Source: an uncultured Prevotella sp. (GTDB lineage Bacteria > Bacteroidota > Bacteroidia > Bacteroidales > Bacteroidaceae). Taken from it: DNA of 25,781 nucleotides. The DNA is taken from the NCBI GenBank assembly GCA_937898715.1, contig CALEKA010000037.1:1-25781 (forward strand). Reading direction: 5' to 3'. Shown here piece by piece: positions 1 through 7,362 of the stretch (within the stretch, counting starts at the first letter, position 1; the number at the start of each line of letters is the position of its first letter). The position numbers and the translations under genes are program-made. Below the pieces are notes generated by a model. It worked only from the letters and a program-made list of their open reading frames with translations. It was not told where the DNA came from and searched no databases.

Positions 1-147
1 GATCATCCTTCTGCTGAAGCTGATCATCCTTCTGCTGAAGCTGATCATCCTTCTGTCGAAGCTGATCATCCTTCTGCTGAAGCTGATCATCCTTCTGTCG
101 AAGCTGATCATCCTTCTGTCGAAGTTGTTCTTCCTTCTGCTGAATTT
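1..147. repeat. 21-bp tandem repeat coding heptads of a coiled coil
   Basis: Six near-perfect 21-base units lie end to end (1-126), followed by a degenerate seventh (127-147). Two unit versions alternate, differing only by the adjacent bases CTG or TCG, so on the minus strand the variable codon is CAG (Gln) or CGA (Arg). Each unit encodes one heptad, L-Q/R-Q-K-D-D-Q. Because 21 is a multiple of both 3 and 7, gain or loss of a unit would lengthen or shorten the coiled coil without changing frame or register. The array may continue beyond the window. Confidence 0.95.
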
Positions 148-931
148 CTTTCTCACGCTTCATGATAGCTGTATCACGATCTTCTATGGCCTTATAGTAT
201 TCGTCCTCCACATTCATATCTTGTCTCATCTCAGAATCTGCGGCTGCTGCAGTCAGCATATGTAGCATATACATCATGTCTTCATCGCCAACAAACTTAT
301 TGTCATCAATGTTAAGCACTTGTTTATCCTCTGCGTCTTTACGTGATTGATCAAAAACACTGAGCACTTTCTCAAGTCGGTTATTGACATGTCCTTTCAG
401 ACGTGGAATTTGCACGATAATGCTATTATGCGTAAGACTTTCTACAAAAGGCTCCTCCTTACCATCCTTTACTATGTTTCCATTATAATCATAGACGTCG
501 TGGTTGACATAGACTACAGGCTCTATTATATCACCCACTTTGTGGCCGAGCAAGTATACTGCAACCATTGGATAGGCAAACCCTTTCGATGAATCATCTC
601 GAATATTAATCTTATTGCTGTATTGTGCTCCAAGATATTGTCGGAAACGAAGTGTTTCTGTATCGAGCCAAGTCTTCTGCAATTCTATTAGCACAACACG
701 ATCTTTAAACTCTTCACTTTCTGTGTCCTGTTCACGTATAGTCGCAGCAAAGTCAATACGAAACATGGATAAAGTATCTCGTGTAGCATTGACATACTCA
801 TGAGGGCGCATTTCAACTTTGACAACGTCCTTTTTCAATAGAGCAGAAAGGATCGTCTTAGAGATACGCTCGTCTGACATAATATATTTGAACACAGAGT
901 CATAAATGGGATTGGCTACATGTAGTATCAT
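1..931 (-). CDS. PD-(D/E)XK nuclease family transposase (Rpn-like), C-terminus cut by window edge
   Basis: An open frame reads leftward from an ATG at 931 (MILHVANPIYDSVFKYIMSD) to the window edge without a stop, giving about 310 visible residues. The nuclease core is at the N-terminus: Asp60 in FRIDFAAT and Glu83/Gln85 in VLIELQKTW, which fits the D...ExQ variant of the PD-(D/E)XK fold in the family annotated as nuclease-family transposase or recombination-promoting nuclease. Members are thought to cut DNA and promote recombination; the role here is inferred. After an acidic segment (QVLNIDDNKFVGDEDMM) the protein becomes highly charged, and from about residue 261 it consists of heptads QLQQKDD/QLRQKDD that should form a coiled coil. 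An ATG at 950 is in another frame and stops after 16 codons, so 931 is the start. The gene has its own -7-like box upstream and is transcribed in the same direction as recG. Confidence 0.85.
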   Translation of the reverse strand, partial: MILHVANPIYDSVFKYIMSDERISKTILSALLKKDVVKVEMRPHEYVNATRDTLSMFRIDFAATIREQDTESEEFKDRVVLIELQKTWLDTETLRFRQYLGAQYSNKINIRDDSSKGFAYPMVAVYLLGHKVGDIIEPVVYVNHDVYDYNGNIVKDGKEEPFVESLTHNSIIVQIPRLKGHVNNRLEKVLSVFDQSRKDAEDKQVLNIDDNKFVGDEDMMYMLHMLTAAAADSEMRQDMNVEDEYYKAIEDRDTAIMKREKEIQQKEEQLRQKDDQLRQKDDQLQQKDDQLRQKDDQLQQKDDQLQQKDD

Positions 932-964
932 AATGGCAAAAGATTTTCATGAATAAAAGGATAT

Positions 965-972
965 GCAAACTT
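965..972 (-). promoter_or_regulatory. Bacteroidetes -7 box for the nuclease gene
   Basis: On the minus strand this reads TAAGTTTG, an exact match to the Bacteroidetes -7 consensus TAnnTTTG, 33 bases before the ATG at 931. I see no good TTTG at the -33 position, so the promoter is only half supported. Confidence 0.45.
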
Positions 973-1034
973 ACATTTTATTTTGATAATTTGCACAGGT
1001 AAAGGCATTGAATATTTAGTTTATCTGAAGTTCA

Positions 1035-3134
1035 TCAAGATATAGCAGAGAAATTAACCATTGATTTCTTTAAGAGCTTCAGATGCTGCCATACCATCAC
1101 GTTCTGTGGTAGAGCATTTTGAGGATCTTGTTCAAGCAATTCTGACGCTGCCTCACGAGCGATTTCCAATAGTTCTTGATCCTTTACAATATTAGCAATC
1201 TTTAGATCAAAAGGCATGCCGCTCTGAGCGGTTCCTTCTAAATCGCCCGGACCACGAAGTTTCATATCCTCTTCAGCAATTACAAAGCCATCCGTACTAT
1301 CTACCATGACGCGCATACGACGCATTGAAGTATCTGAGATATGATCTTTTGTCATCAAGATGCAGTATGATTGTTCTGCTCCACGCCCTACCCTTCCACG
1401 AAGTTGATGTAGCTGAGCAAGTCCAAATCGCTCTGCATTCTCAATCACCATCACAGAAGCATTAGGTACATTTACACCCACTTCTATCACGGTTGTCGAG
1501 ACAAGAATCTGCGTCTTGCCACTTTTAAACTCTGCCATGGCTTCCTCTTTCTCTTGCGACTTCATCTTGCCATGAACCATTCCCACTCGATATTCCTTAA
1601 ATACATCGATTAGAAGATTGTAGCCCGTCTGTAGATCCTGCAAGTCAAGTTTTTCATTTTCCTTTATTAAAGGATATACCACGTAGACTTGCCTTCCCAG
1701 TTGCAACTGGTAACGAATGCCTTGAAAGAGCCGTCCCCGATCAGCCTGCCGATAATGCACGGTCTGAATAGGTTTACGCCCTGGCGGCAACTCATCAATA
1801 ATACTTACATCGAGATCACCATATACGGTCATAGCTAATGTACGTGGAATAGGCGTTGCCGTCATCACAAGGATGTGGGGAGGCCTTACATTCTTATTCC
1901 ATAGTTGTGCACGCTGCTTCACCCCGAATCTGTGTTGCTCATCGATCACTACGAGGCCAAGATTCTGAAACGTTACCTTAGGCTCTATCAATGCATGCGT
2001 TCCAATTAATATATGTACCGATCCATTAGCTACACCCGTGAGCACTTCTCTTCGTCTCTTACCTTTTACCATTCCCGTGAGGAGTTCCACCTTGACGGGC
2101 AGATCGCCCAGATATTCTGTGACAGACTGTAAATGTTGCTCTGCCAAAATTTCCGTAGGCGCCATAATGCATGCCTGGAATCCATTATCTATGGCAAGCA
2201 GACAGGAAAGAAGAGCGACCATCGTCTTTCCACTTCCAACATCGCCTTGAAGTAAACGATTCATCTGCCGTCCAGTAGCCACGTCTCGACGTATCTCACG
2301 CACTACTTTCTTCTGTGCATTCGTTAGTTCGAAAGGTAAACGCTCATTGTAAAATCGCATAAAATGCTCGCCTACGTGCTTAAACACGAAACCAGCATAA
2401 TTCATTTTCCGATTTTGCGTATAGCGCAGAATATCAAGTTGTAAGAAGAAGAGTTCTTCAAATTTTAGTCGGCGAGTAGCTTCAGGGAGTTCTTTTGACG
2501 ATACTGGATGATGCACTTTATGCAAAGCTTCATCGAGCGACATGAGATTGTAGCGCTTGAGCATATAGTCGGGTAATACATCGTCCACTTTATGTCCTGC
2601 CAGCAGTTTGAAGGAGTTTTCGACCATATCAGCCACTTGCCGCGAAGCAATGCCCATTCGCTTCATACGTTCCGACGTATGATAATGCGGTTGCATAGTC
2701 AGTGGAGCTTGCTGAGCAGTCTGAGCATCCTCAAGTTCTGGGTGTGGAATGTTGTAACGGCCATTAAAATTGTTTGGTTTGCCTAAGAGCACATACGTGT
2801 GGTTATACTGCAACCGATTGTTCCACGTCTTGATACTATTAAACCAGACCAATTCTATATAGCCCGACCCATCGGTAAAAACGGCAACTAATCGTTCACG
2901 CCTACCCGTTCCTTCTATATACTTATTAACTATTTGTCCCTTGAGCAATACATAAGGCATACCATCTGTGATATCGGCCACCCGATGGATTACGCTGCGA
3001 TCTATATACTTGTAAGGGAAATTGTAGAGCATATCACGAAGGGTGAAGACCCCTAAGTCTTCACCCAACACTTTTGCTCTCATGGGACCTACCCCTTTCA
3101 AGTATTTGATATCTGTTTCAAGCGGATTAATCAT
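1035..3134 (-). CDS. recG: ATP-dependent DNA helicase RecG
   Basis: RecG is a monomeric double-strand DNA translocase that reverses stalled replication forks and branch-migrates Holliday junctions. The 699 residues match the usual length. An N-terminal wedge/OB region (about 1-260) carries the opening helix-hairpin-helix-like KYLKGVGPMRAKVL and the OB strand KGQIVNKYIEGTGRRERL. The superfamily 2 motor follows: Walker A GDVGSGKT at 297-304, DEQHRFG at 398-404 (RecG has DEQH rather than DEAH), TATPIPRTLA at 425-434, and motif VI HQLRGRVGRG at 576-585. The C-terminal RecG signature region (GPGDLEGTAQSGMP) is present. It starts 54 bases after the DJ-1-like gene and is probably the last gene of a pdxJ-DJ-1-recG transcript. 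No damage is visible. Confidence 0.97.
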   Translation of the reverse strand: MINPLETDIKYLKGVGPMRAKVLGEDLGVFTLRDMLYNFPYKYIDRSVIHRVADITDGMPYVLLKGQIVNKYIEGTGRRERLVAVFTDGSGYIELVWFNSIKTWNNRLQYNHTYVLLGKPNNFNGRYNIPHPELEDAQTAQQAPLTMQPHYHTSERMKRMGIASRQVADMVENSFKLLAGHKVDDVLPDYMLKRYNLMSLDEALHKVHHPVSSKELPEATRRLKFEELFFLQLDILRYTQNRKMNYAGFVFKHVGEHFMRFYNERLPFELTNAQKKVVREIRRDVATGRQMNRLLQGDVGSGKTMVALLSCLLAIDNGFQACIMAPTEILAEQHLQSVTEYLGDLPVKVELLTGMVKGKRRREVLTGVANGSVHILIGTHALIEPKVTFQNLGLVVIDEQHRFGVKQRAQLWNKNVRPPHILVMTATPIPRTLAMTVYGDLDVSIIDELPPGRKPIQTVHYRQADRGRLFQGIRYQLQLGRQVYVVYPLIKENEKLDLQDLQTGYNLLIDVFKEYRVGMVHGKMKSQEKEEAMAEFKSGKTQILVSTTVIEVGVNVPNASVMVIENAERFGLAQLHQLRGRVGRGAEQSYCILMTKDHISDTSMRRMRVMVDSTDGFVIAEEDMKLRGPGDLEGTAQSGMPFDLKIANIVKDQELLEIAREAASELLEQDPQNALPQNVMVWQHLKLLKKSMVNFSAIS

Positions 3135-3176
3135 GTCGTTACGACAATAAAGCCAGCTTAGACCATATAAGAATAG

Positions 3177-3188
3177 CTCTTTAAAGAG
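3177..3188. other. 12-bp perfect palindrome between the DJ-1-like gene and recG
   Basis: CTCTTTAAAGAG is its own reverse complement and ends one base before the stop codon of the DJ-1-like gene. It has no loop and no T run, so it is not a convincing terminator. It could be chance in AT-rich spacer. Confidence 0.25.
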
Positions 3189-3773
3189 TTAGAACTTCAA
3201 TACGCTATTTACTGCACTTTCGTAACCCTCATAGAGCATGTCGCGCTCTACGCGATCAACGATTGTGCCGTCTGTTACAAAACGACGAGCTATAGAACAT
3301 GCAAATAATCGCGTTGCAGCAGGTCCTGCTGCAGTAAGGATATTATCATGTTCTACGACGAGTGCATCATTGTGATAGATAGCACCATCAAGATGATGCT
3401 GCATACCAGGATAGATGGTCACGTGCTTTCCAATAAGCAGACCTGCTGTAGATAGTACCATAGGTGCAGCGCAGATCGCTGCCACCAAGACTCCCTTACG
3501 TGCTTGTGTAAGCAATGCTTGATGCAGCACGGTATTCTTGTTCATTGTTTCCGCGCCCTGAAGCCCACCAGGAAGCACCAAGGCATCGCAATGAAGAAGA
3601 TGATTCTTTCTAAAAAGGCTATCAGCCTTAATGACTACGCCACGTGCGCTCGTAACAACACGCTTACCTGTTACGCTAAGCGTCTGTACCTGAAGTCCAC
3701 AGCGGCGGAGAATATCAATGGTACCGATGGTCTCTATTTCTTCAAATCCATCAGCCAAGAATAAATATATCAT
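3189..3773 (-). CDS. DJ-1/PfpI family protein (ThiJ/YajL-type)
   Basis: This 194-residue protein has the single-domain length and order of the DJ-1 family: the opening strand MIYLFLADGFEEIE with the conserved Glu (Glu14), DALVLPGGLQGAE at 63-75, and the nucleophile elbow VAAICAAPMVLS with Cys101. Family members are proposed to act as glyoxalases, chaperones or protein/nucleotide deglycases; which applies here cannot be read from sequence. It is cytoplasmic (no signal peptide). It starts 23 bases after the pdxJ stop codon and is likely co-transcribed with it. The cysteine-elbow sequence and length favour the not_thiJ/YajL subgroup over PfpI proteases. Confidence 0.93.
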   Translation of the reverse strand: MIYLFLADGFEEIETIGTIDILRRCGLQVQTLSVTGKRVVTSARGVVIKADSLFRKNHLLHCDALVLPGGLQGAETMNKNTVLHQALLTQARKGVLVAAICAAPMVLSTAGLLIGKHVTIYPGMQHHLDGAIYHNDALVVEHDNILTAAGPAATRLFACSIARRFVTDGTIVDRVERDMLYEGYESAVNSVLKF

Positions 3774-3796
3774 TTTAAGTATGTTATTTTAATTTG

Positions 3797-4510
3797 TTAT
3801 CTAAGACATTCTAAGTATTGCTTAATAGTCCCTTGCAGTCCTATGTATAATGCATCGCATATGAGAGCATGTCCTATGCTCACCTCGTCAGTCCAAGGAA
3901 TGCACTGATGGAAATAAGCAAGATTCTGCAAACTCAAGTCGTGGCCTGCATTCAATCCAAGCCCTATCTGCTTGCAATGCTTTGCTGTTTCGACAAAAGG
4001 GGCAATGGCTTTCTCGCGATCAGAAGCATAATTTGAAGCATAAGGCTCTGTGTAAAGTTCTACACGATCTGCGCCCAACTGCTTTGCATAATCTGCCATT
4101 TCGTTGTCAGCATCGATAAAAATACTTACACGAATACCTGCTTCTCTGAATCGAGATACGATGGGCTTAAGCAATTCGAAATTAGCCTTAGTATCCCATC
4201 CATGATTCGACGTCAATTGTCCTGGAGCATCGGGGACTAACGTGACTTGGGCTGGTTTCACAGCGAGGACCAACTTACAGAAATCCTCACTAGGATAGCC
4301 CTCTATATTAAATTCCGTAGTCAGAACGGGAGATAAATCTAATACATCCTGGTGGCGGATATGACGTTCATCAGGTCTTGGATGCACCGTTATGCCTTGT
4401 GCTCCAAACCGCTCGCAATCCAAAGCGACACGTATCACATCGGGATTATTTCCGCCACGTGCATTACGTAAAGTGGCCACTTTGTTAATATTCACACTCA
4501 ACTTTGTCAT
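3797..4510 (-). CDS. pdxJ: Pyridoxine 5'-phosphate synthase PdxJ
   Basis: PdxJ condenses 1-deoxy-D-xylulose 5-phosphate with 1-amino-acetone 3-phosphate to give pyridoxine 5'-phosphate, the last ring-forming step of DXP-dependent vitamin B6 synthesis. The protein is 237 residues, the usual length, and opens with the diagnostic LSVNINKVATLRNARGG. The phosphate/active-site strand GITVHPRPDERHI (His43, Arg45) and the catalytic Glu in EFNIEGYP (about Glu70) are present, as is the C-terminal GLGLNAGHDLS glycine-rich strand. It is the first gene of a minus-strand group (pdxJ, DJ-1-like, recG) and is divergent from nadK across 153 bases. PdxJ also needs PdxA partners that are not in this window. Confidence 0.97.
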   Translation of the reverse strand: MTKLSVNINKVATLRNARGGNNPDVIRVALDCERFGAQGITVHPRPDERHIRHQDVLDLSPVLTTEFNIEGYPSEDFCKLVLAVKPAQVTLVPDAPGQLTSNHGWDTKANFELLKPIVSRFREAGIRVSIFIDADNEMADYAKQLGADRVELYTEPYASNYASDREKAIAPFVETAKHCKQIGLGLNAGHDLSLQNLAYFHQCIPWTDEVSIGHALICDALYIGLQGTIKQYLECLR

Positions 4511-4576
4511 AGCTTATATTCGTTTTTTCGGACGAAAGATGTAAATTTGCGCCTGTTAGTTTTTGTTTTGGTAGCA

Positions 4577-4584
4577 CAAAGGTA
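4577..4584 (-). promoter_or_regulatory. -7 box for the pdxJ transcript
   Basis: The minus strand reads TACCTTTG, an exact TAnnTTTG match 66 bases upstream of the pdxJ ATG. A -33 TTG at standard spacing is not obvious. On the plus strand the same spacer holds TAAATTTG at 4542-4549, a possible -7 box for nadK, also without a clear -33. Confidence 0.45.
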
Positions 4585-4592
4585 CGCTTTTT

Positions 4593-4620
4593 TAAGCATT
4601 CTTCCTCAGAAGTATGCTTA
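4593..4620. promoter_or_regulatory. Inverted repeat between pdxJ and nadK (possible operator)
   Basis: TAAGCAT (4593-4599) and ATGCTTA (4614-4620) are exact inverse arms with 14 bases between them, so the arm centres are 21 bases, two helical turns, apart. That is the geometry expected of a site bound by a dimeric regulator. It lies just upstream of the pdxJ -7 box and 43 bases before nadK. No regulator is known to me for this sequence. Confidence 0.3.
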
Positions 4621-4663
4621 TATTTAATACACCAGAGCAAAGTTTTAAACTAATTTATCAGTA

Positions 4664-5554
4664 ATGAAGTATTCTCACTTAAAAATTGCTCTCTTCGGCA
4701 ACATATATCAAACCAGCAAAAATCAATACGTGGCCAACGTTATCAACAAGCTAAAGAGCTTGGACGTCAAGATTTGCATGGAAGAACGCTTTGCGGCATT
4801 TGTTCTGCAAAACTTTGACATCCAGCTTGACAATGTTGAAACGTTTTCACAGCTCAAGCGTTGCAGCGCCGATGTAGCGATTTCGATTGGCGGTGATGGA
4901 ACATTCCTTGGTACAGCTGCCATGGTGGGATCAAGCAACATTCCTATATTGGGTATCAACACGGGGCGATTAGGTTTCTTAGCTGACGTCTCGCCCGAAG
5001 CAATTGATACTTCGCTACAGAAGCTATGTGAGGGAGACTATGTCGTGGAAAAAAGGAAAGCACTTGCTGTGATGAAAGATGGCGTACTTTCTTCATTTCA
5101 TCCCTATGCACTCAATGAAGTAGCGGTACTAAAGCACGACAACTCGTCGCTTATCGAAATTGCTACTTATATTAATGACAATTATCTTACAACCTATTTG
5201 GCCGACGGACTTATTGTTTCGACGCCTACAGGATCTACAGGTTATTCATTGAGTGTGGGTGGACCTATTCTGGTACCTCAATCTGGTACGTTCTGCATTG
5301 CTCCGATTGCACCACATAGTTTGTCCGTACGTCCTGTCGTAGTGCGCGATGATGTTGATATTCGATTAGAAGTGCATAGCCGCACGCAGAAATTTCTCTT
5401 AGCTTGCGATGGACGGAGCGAAAGCCTACCCAACTCCACTGTGATTAGCATTCAATGTGCACCTCACACAATCAAAGTGATAAAGATTGAACACAAGCAC
5501 TTCTTTGAGACCTTGCGCGACAAGCTCATGTGGGGAGCAGACCAACGATATTAA
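4664..5554 (+). CDS. nadK: NAD kinase
   Basis: NadK phosphorylates NAD at the 2'-hydroxyl of the adenosine ribose to make NADP, and is the only route to NADP in most bacteria. The 296-residue protein carries the family motifs in order: the GGDG motif in SIGGDGTFLGTA (76-79), GINTGRLGFLADV (98-109), the conserved NE pair in ALNEVAV (151-152), and the second nucleotide-binding element DGLIVSTPTGSTGYSLSVGG (181-200). It is cytoplasmic. It is divergent from pdxJ. The ABC exporter gene follows after 137 bases and may have its own promoter. Confidence 0.97.
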   Translation: MKYSHLKIALFGNIYQTSKNQYVANVINKLKSLDVKICMEERFAAFVLQNFDIQLDNVETFSQLKRCSADVAISIGGDGTFLGTAAMVGSSNIPILGINTGRLGFLADVSPEAIDTSLQKLCEGDYVVEKRKALAVMKDGVLSSFHPYALNEVAVLKHDNSSLIEIATYINDNYLTTYLADGLIVSTPTGSTGYSLSVGGPILVPQSGTFCIAPIAPHSLSVRPVVVRDDVDIRLEVHSRTQKFLLACDGRSESLPNSTVISIQCAPHTIKVIKIEHKHFFETLRDKLMWGADQRY

Positions 5555-5589
5555 CAGAGAAATACGCTACGATAAGTTTACAGCAAATA

Positions 5590-5612
5590 GCATAGTATGA
5601 CCGATACCATGC
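5590..5612. terminator. Hairpin downstream of nadK (terminator-like, no T run)
   Basis: GCATAGTAT and ATACCATGC form a 9-bp stem with one mismatch and a GACCG loop, 36 bases after the nadK stop codon. There is no following T stretch, so it is a weak candidate for a terminator or transcript-end processing site. A second short inverted repeat, ATGTGA/TCACAT with 12 bases between, lies at 5643-5666. A near-match to the -7 box, TAAGTTTA, is at 5573-5580. Confidence 0.25.
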
Positions 5613-5691
5613 ACTCTCAACACACATGATTTTCTACCCATAATGTGAAGCATCCCTGCCTCACATCATTTATATAAAACGACACCTATTC

Positions 5692-7362
5692 ATGACGCGT
5701 CCTACGCCACACATACTTCGCTACTTATTCAACCTATTTGGCGGGCATAAGCTACAAGTCACTCTCAACACGCTGTTGGGAGTAACACTTGTATTTCTTG
5801 ACTTAGCCTTTGTATGGGGCACCAAACTCGTCATTGATATTGCCACGCATCATAACCAGCAGACGTCACTTACACACGCATTCATATTGATTGCACTCAT
5901 CATGATATTGCGCATCACACTGGGACTTTCATCTCGATGGATTCGAGCCACATTAGGAGTAGACGCACAAAATGATATGCAGCAACAACTCTTTGCTCGA
6001 TTAATGCGTAGCGAATGGATTGCACTCAAGACTTATCATTCTGGCCATCTCACCAATCGTATGGAACGTGATGTTAGAGACGTTGTAAACTTTATTACAG
6101 AAGACATTCCCAACCTCGTTACTACTCTCGTACAATTCATCGGAGCCTTTCTCTTTCTGTTCTTCATGGACAGTACATTAGCTCTTATAATCGTATGCGT
6201 TGTCCCCTTCTTCTTGATATGCAGTAAACTCTACGTAAAGAAGATGCGCAAGCTTACACATCAGTCGAGAGAAGAGGAAAGTCGCATTCAAGCTATCATA
6301 CAAGAGACACTACAACATTCATTAGTAGTCAAGACGTTACAGCGTGCAGATTTCTTTATCAATAGTCTAAAGTCGCAGCAAGATCAACTGCATGCCACCA
6401 TACTGCAACGCACGCGATATTCCACGTTATCGGCTGGTCTGCTTAGCTTGGGATTTGGCGCTGGCTATTTTATTACATTTACTTGGGGCACCTATAGTCT
6501 ATCGAGAGGACTTATCACATATGGTGCGATGCTTGCTTTCATCCAACTCGTTGGGCAAATCCAATCCCCCATCCGTACGTTGTCCAAGTTTATTCCTATT
6601 TTCATTACAGCCTTTACAGCGTCGGAACGCTTGATGGACATCGAAGATATCCCACAAGAAGAGTTTGCAGAGCCTAAACAACTAAAGCGGCCATTAGGGC
6701 TACAGCTCACTAAAGTAAACTACCAATATGAGCAAAAGTCTCACTTGATATTCAAAGATTTCAGTTTTACATTTCAAGCCGGTAGTACAACTGTCATTAC
6801 GGGCGAAACTGGTGCTGGAAAGACAACGCTTATCCGGCTATTGCTTTCATTGCTAACACCTCAAAAGGGAACTATATCCTTGATTGAGAAGGATGGTACA
6901 ACCTATGCTATGCGTCCACACCTGCGATGCAACTTTTCCTATGTTCCACAAGGCAACACCCTTTTCTCTGGTACAATAAAAAGTAACTTATTACAAGCAA
7001 AACCCTCCGCAAGCAAAGAAGAGCTACGTAAAGCGCTTCATACAGCTTCAGCCGACTTCGTGTTCGATCTTCCCCTTGGACTTGACACTCCATGTAGTGA
7101 ATCGGGTGGTGGATTATCGGAAGGACAAGCTCAACGCATTGCTATAGCACGTGCACTATTGTCCGATGGAGGCATCATCATATTTGATGAAGCAACATCA
7201 TCACTTGATAGCGAAACAGAAGAAACTGTACTTCAACGGATCGTTCAATCATATAGCGATTCTACGTTGATATTCATCACTCATCGCCCCAAAGTGTTGA
7301 AATACGCCGACCAAGTACTCCATCTTGAGGGAAAAGCGCTTCATGCTACATCAAAACATTAA
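5692..7362 (+). CDS. MsbA-type ABC exporter (fused membrane and ATPase domains)
   Basis: This is a 556-residue half-transporter expected to work as a homodimer in the inner membrane, moving a lipid, peptide or drug outward. Residues 1-315 form the six-helix type I exporter domain. The ATPase domain has Walker A GETGAGKTT (371-379), Q-loop Gln420 in SYVPQGNTLFSGT, signature LSEGQAQRIAIARALL (475-490), Walker B IIIFDEATSSLD (495-506) and the H-loop His531. All catalytic positions are present, so it should be active. It is somewhat short for MsbA. Its substrate cannot be read from sequence. Its 3' end overlaps the start of the TamB-like gene, so the two are very probably co-translated, which makes an envelope lipid a reasonable guess. 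Confidence 0.93.
   Translation: MTRPTPHILRYLFNLFGGHKLQVTLNTLLGVTLVFLDLAFVWGTKLVIDIATHHNQQTSLTHAFILIALIMILRITLGLSSRWIRATLGVDAQNDMQQQLFARLMRSEWIALKTYHSGHLTNRMERDVRDVVNFITEDIPNLVTTLVQFIGAFLFLFFMDSTLALIIVCVVPFFLICSKLYVKKMRKLTHQSREEESRIQAIIQETLQHSLVVKTLQRADFFINSLKSQQDQLHATILQRTRYSTLSAGLLSLGFGAGYFITFTWGTYSLSRGLITYGAMLAFIQLVGQIQSPIRTLSKFIPIFITAFTASERLMDIEDIPQEEFAEPKQLKRPLGLQLTKVNYQYEQKSHLIFKDFSFTFQAGSTTVITGETGAGKTTLIRLLLSLLTPQKGTISLIEKDGTTYAMRPHLRCNFSYVPQGNTLFSGTIKSNLLQAKPSASKEELRKALHTASADFVFDLPLGLDTPCSESGGGLSEGQAQRIAIARALLSDGGIIIFDEATSSLDSETEETVLQRIVQSYSDSTLIFITHRPKVLKYADQVLHLEGKALHATSKH

Noticed and set aside
1..147. The left-edge array as a CRISPR.
   Set aside because: Units are directly adjacent with no unique spacers, and they encode regular heptads in frame with the nuclease.
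347..803. Plus-strand frames of 81 and 62 codons at the left end.
   Set aside because: They are antisense to the nuclease gene, whose frame runs unbroken over the whole region with recognisable motifs.
5643..5666. ATGTGA...TCACAT upstream of the ABC exporter as a Crp binding site.
   Set aside because: The half-sites are 12 bases apart instead of about 6, and Bacteroidetes Crp-like proteins are not known to me to use the enterobacterial site.
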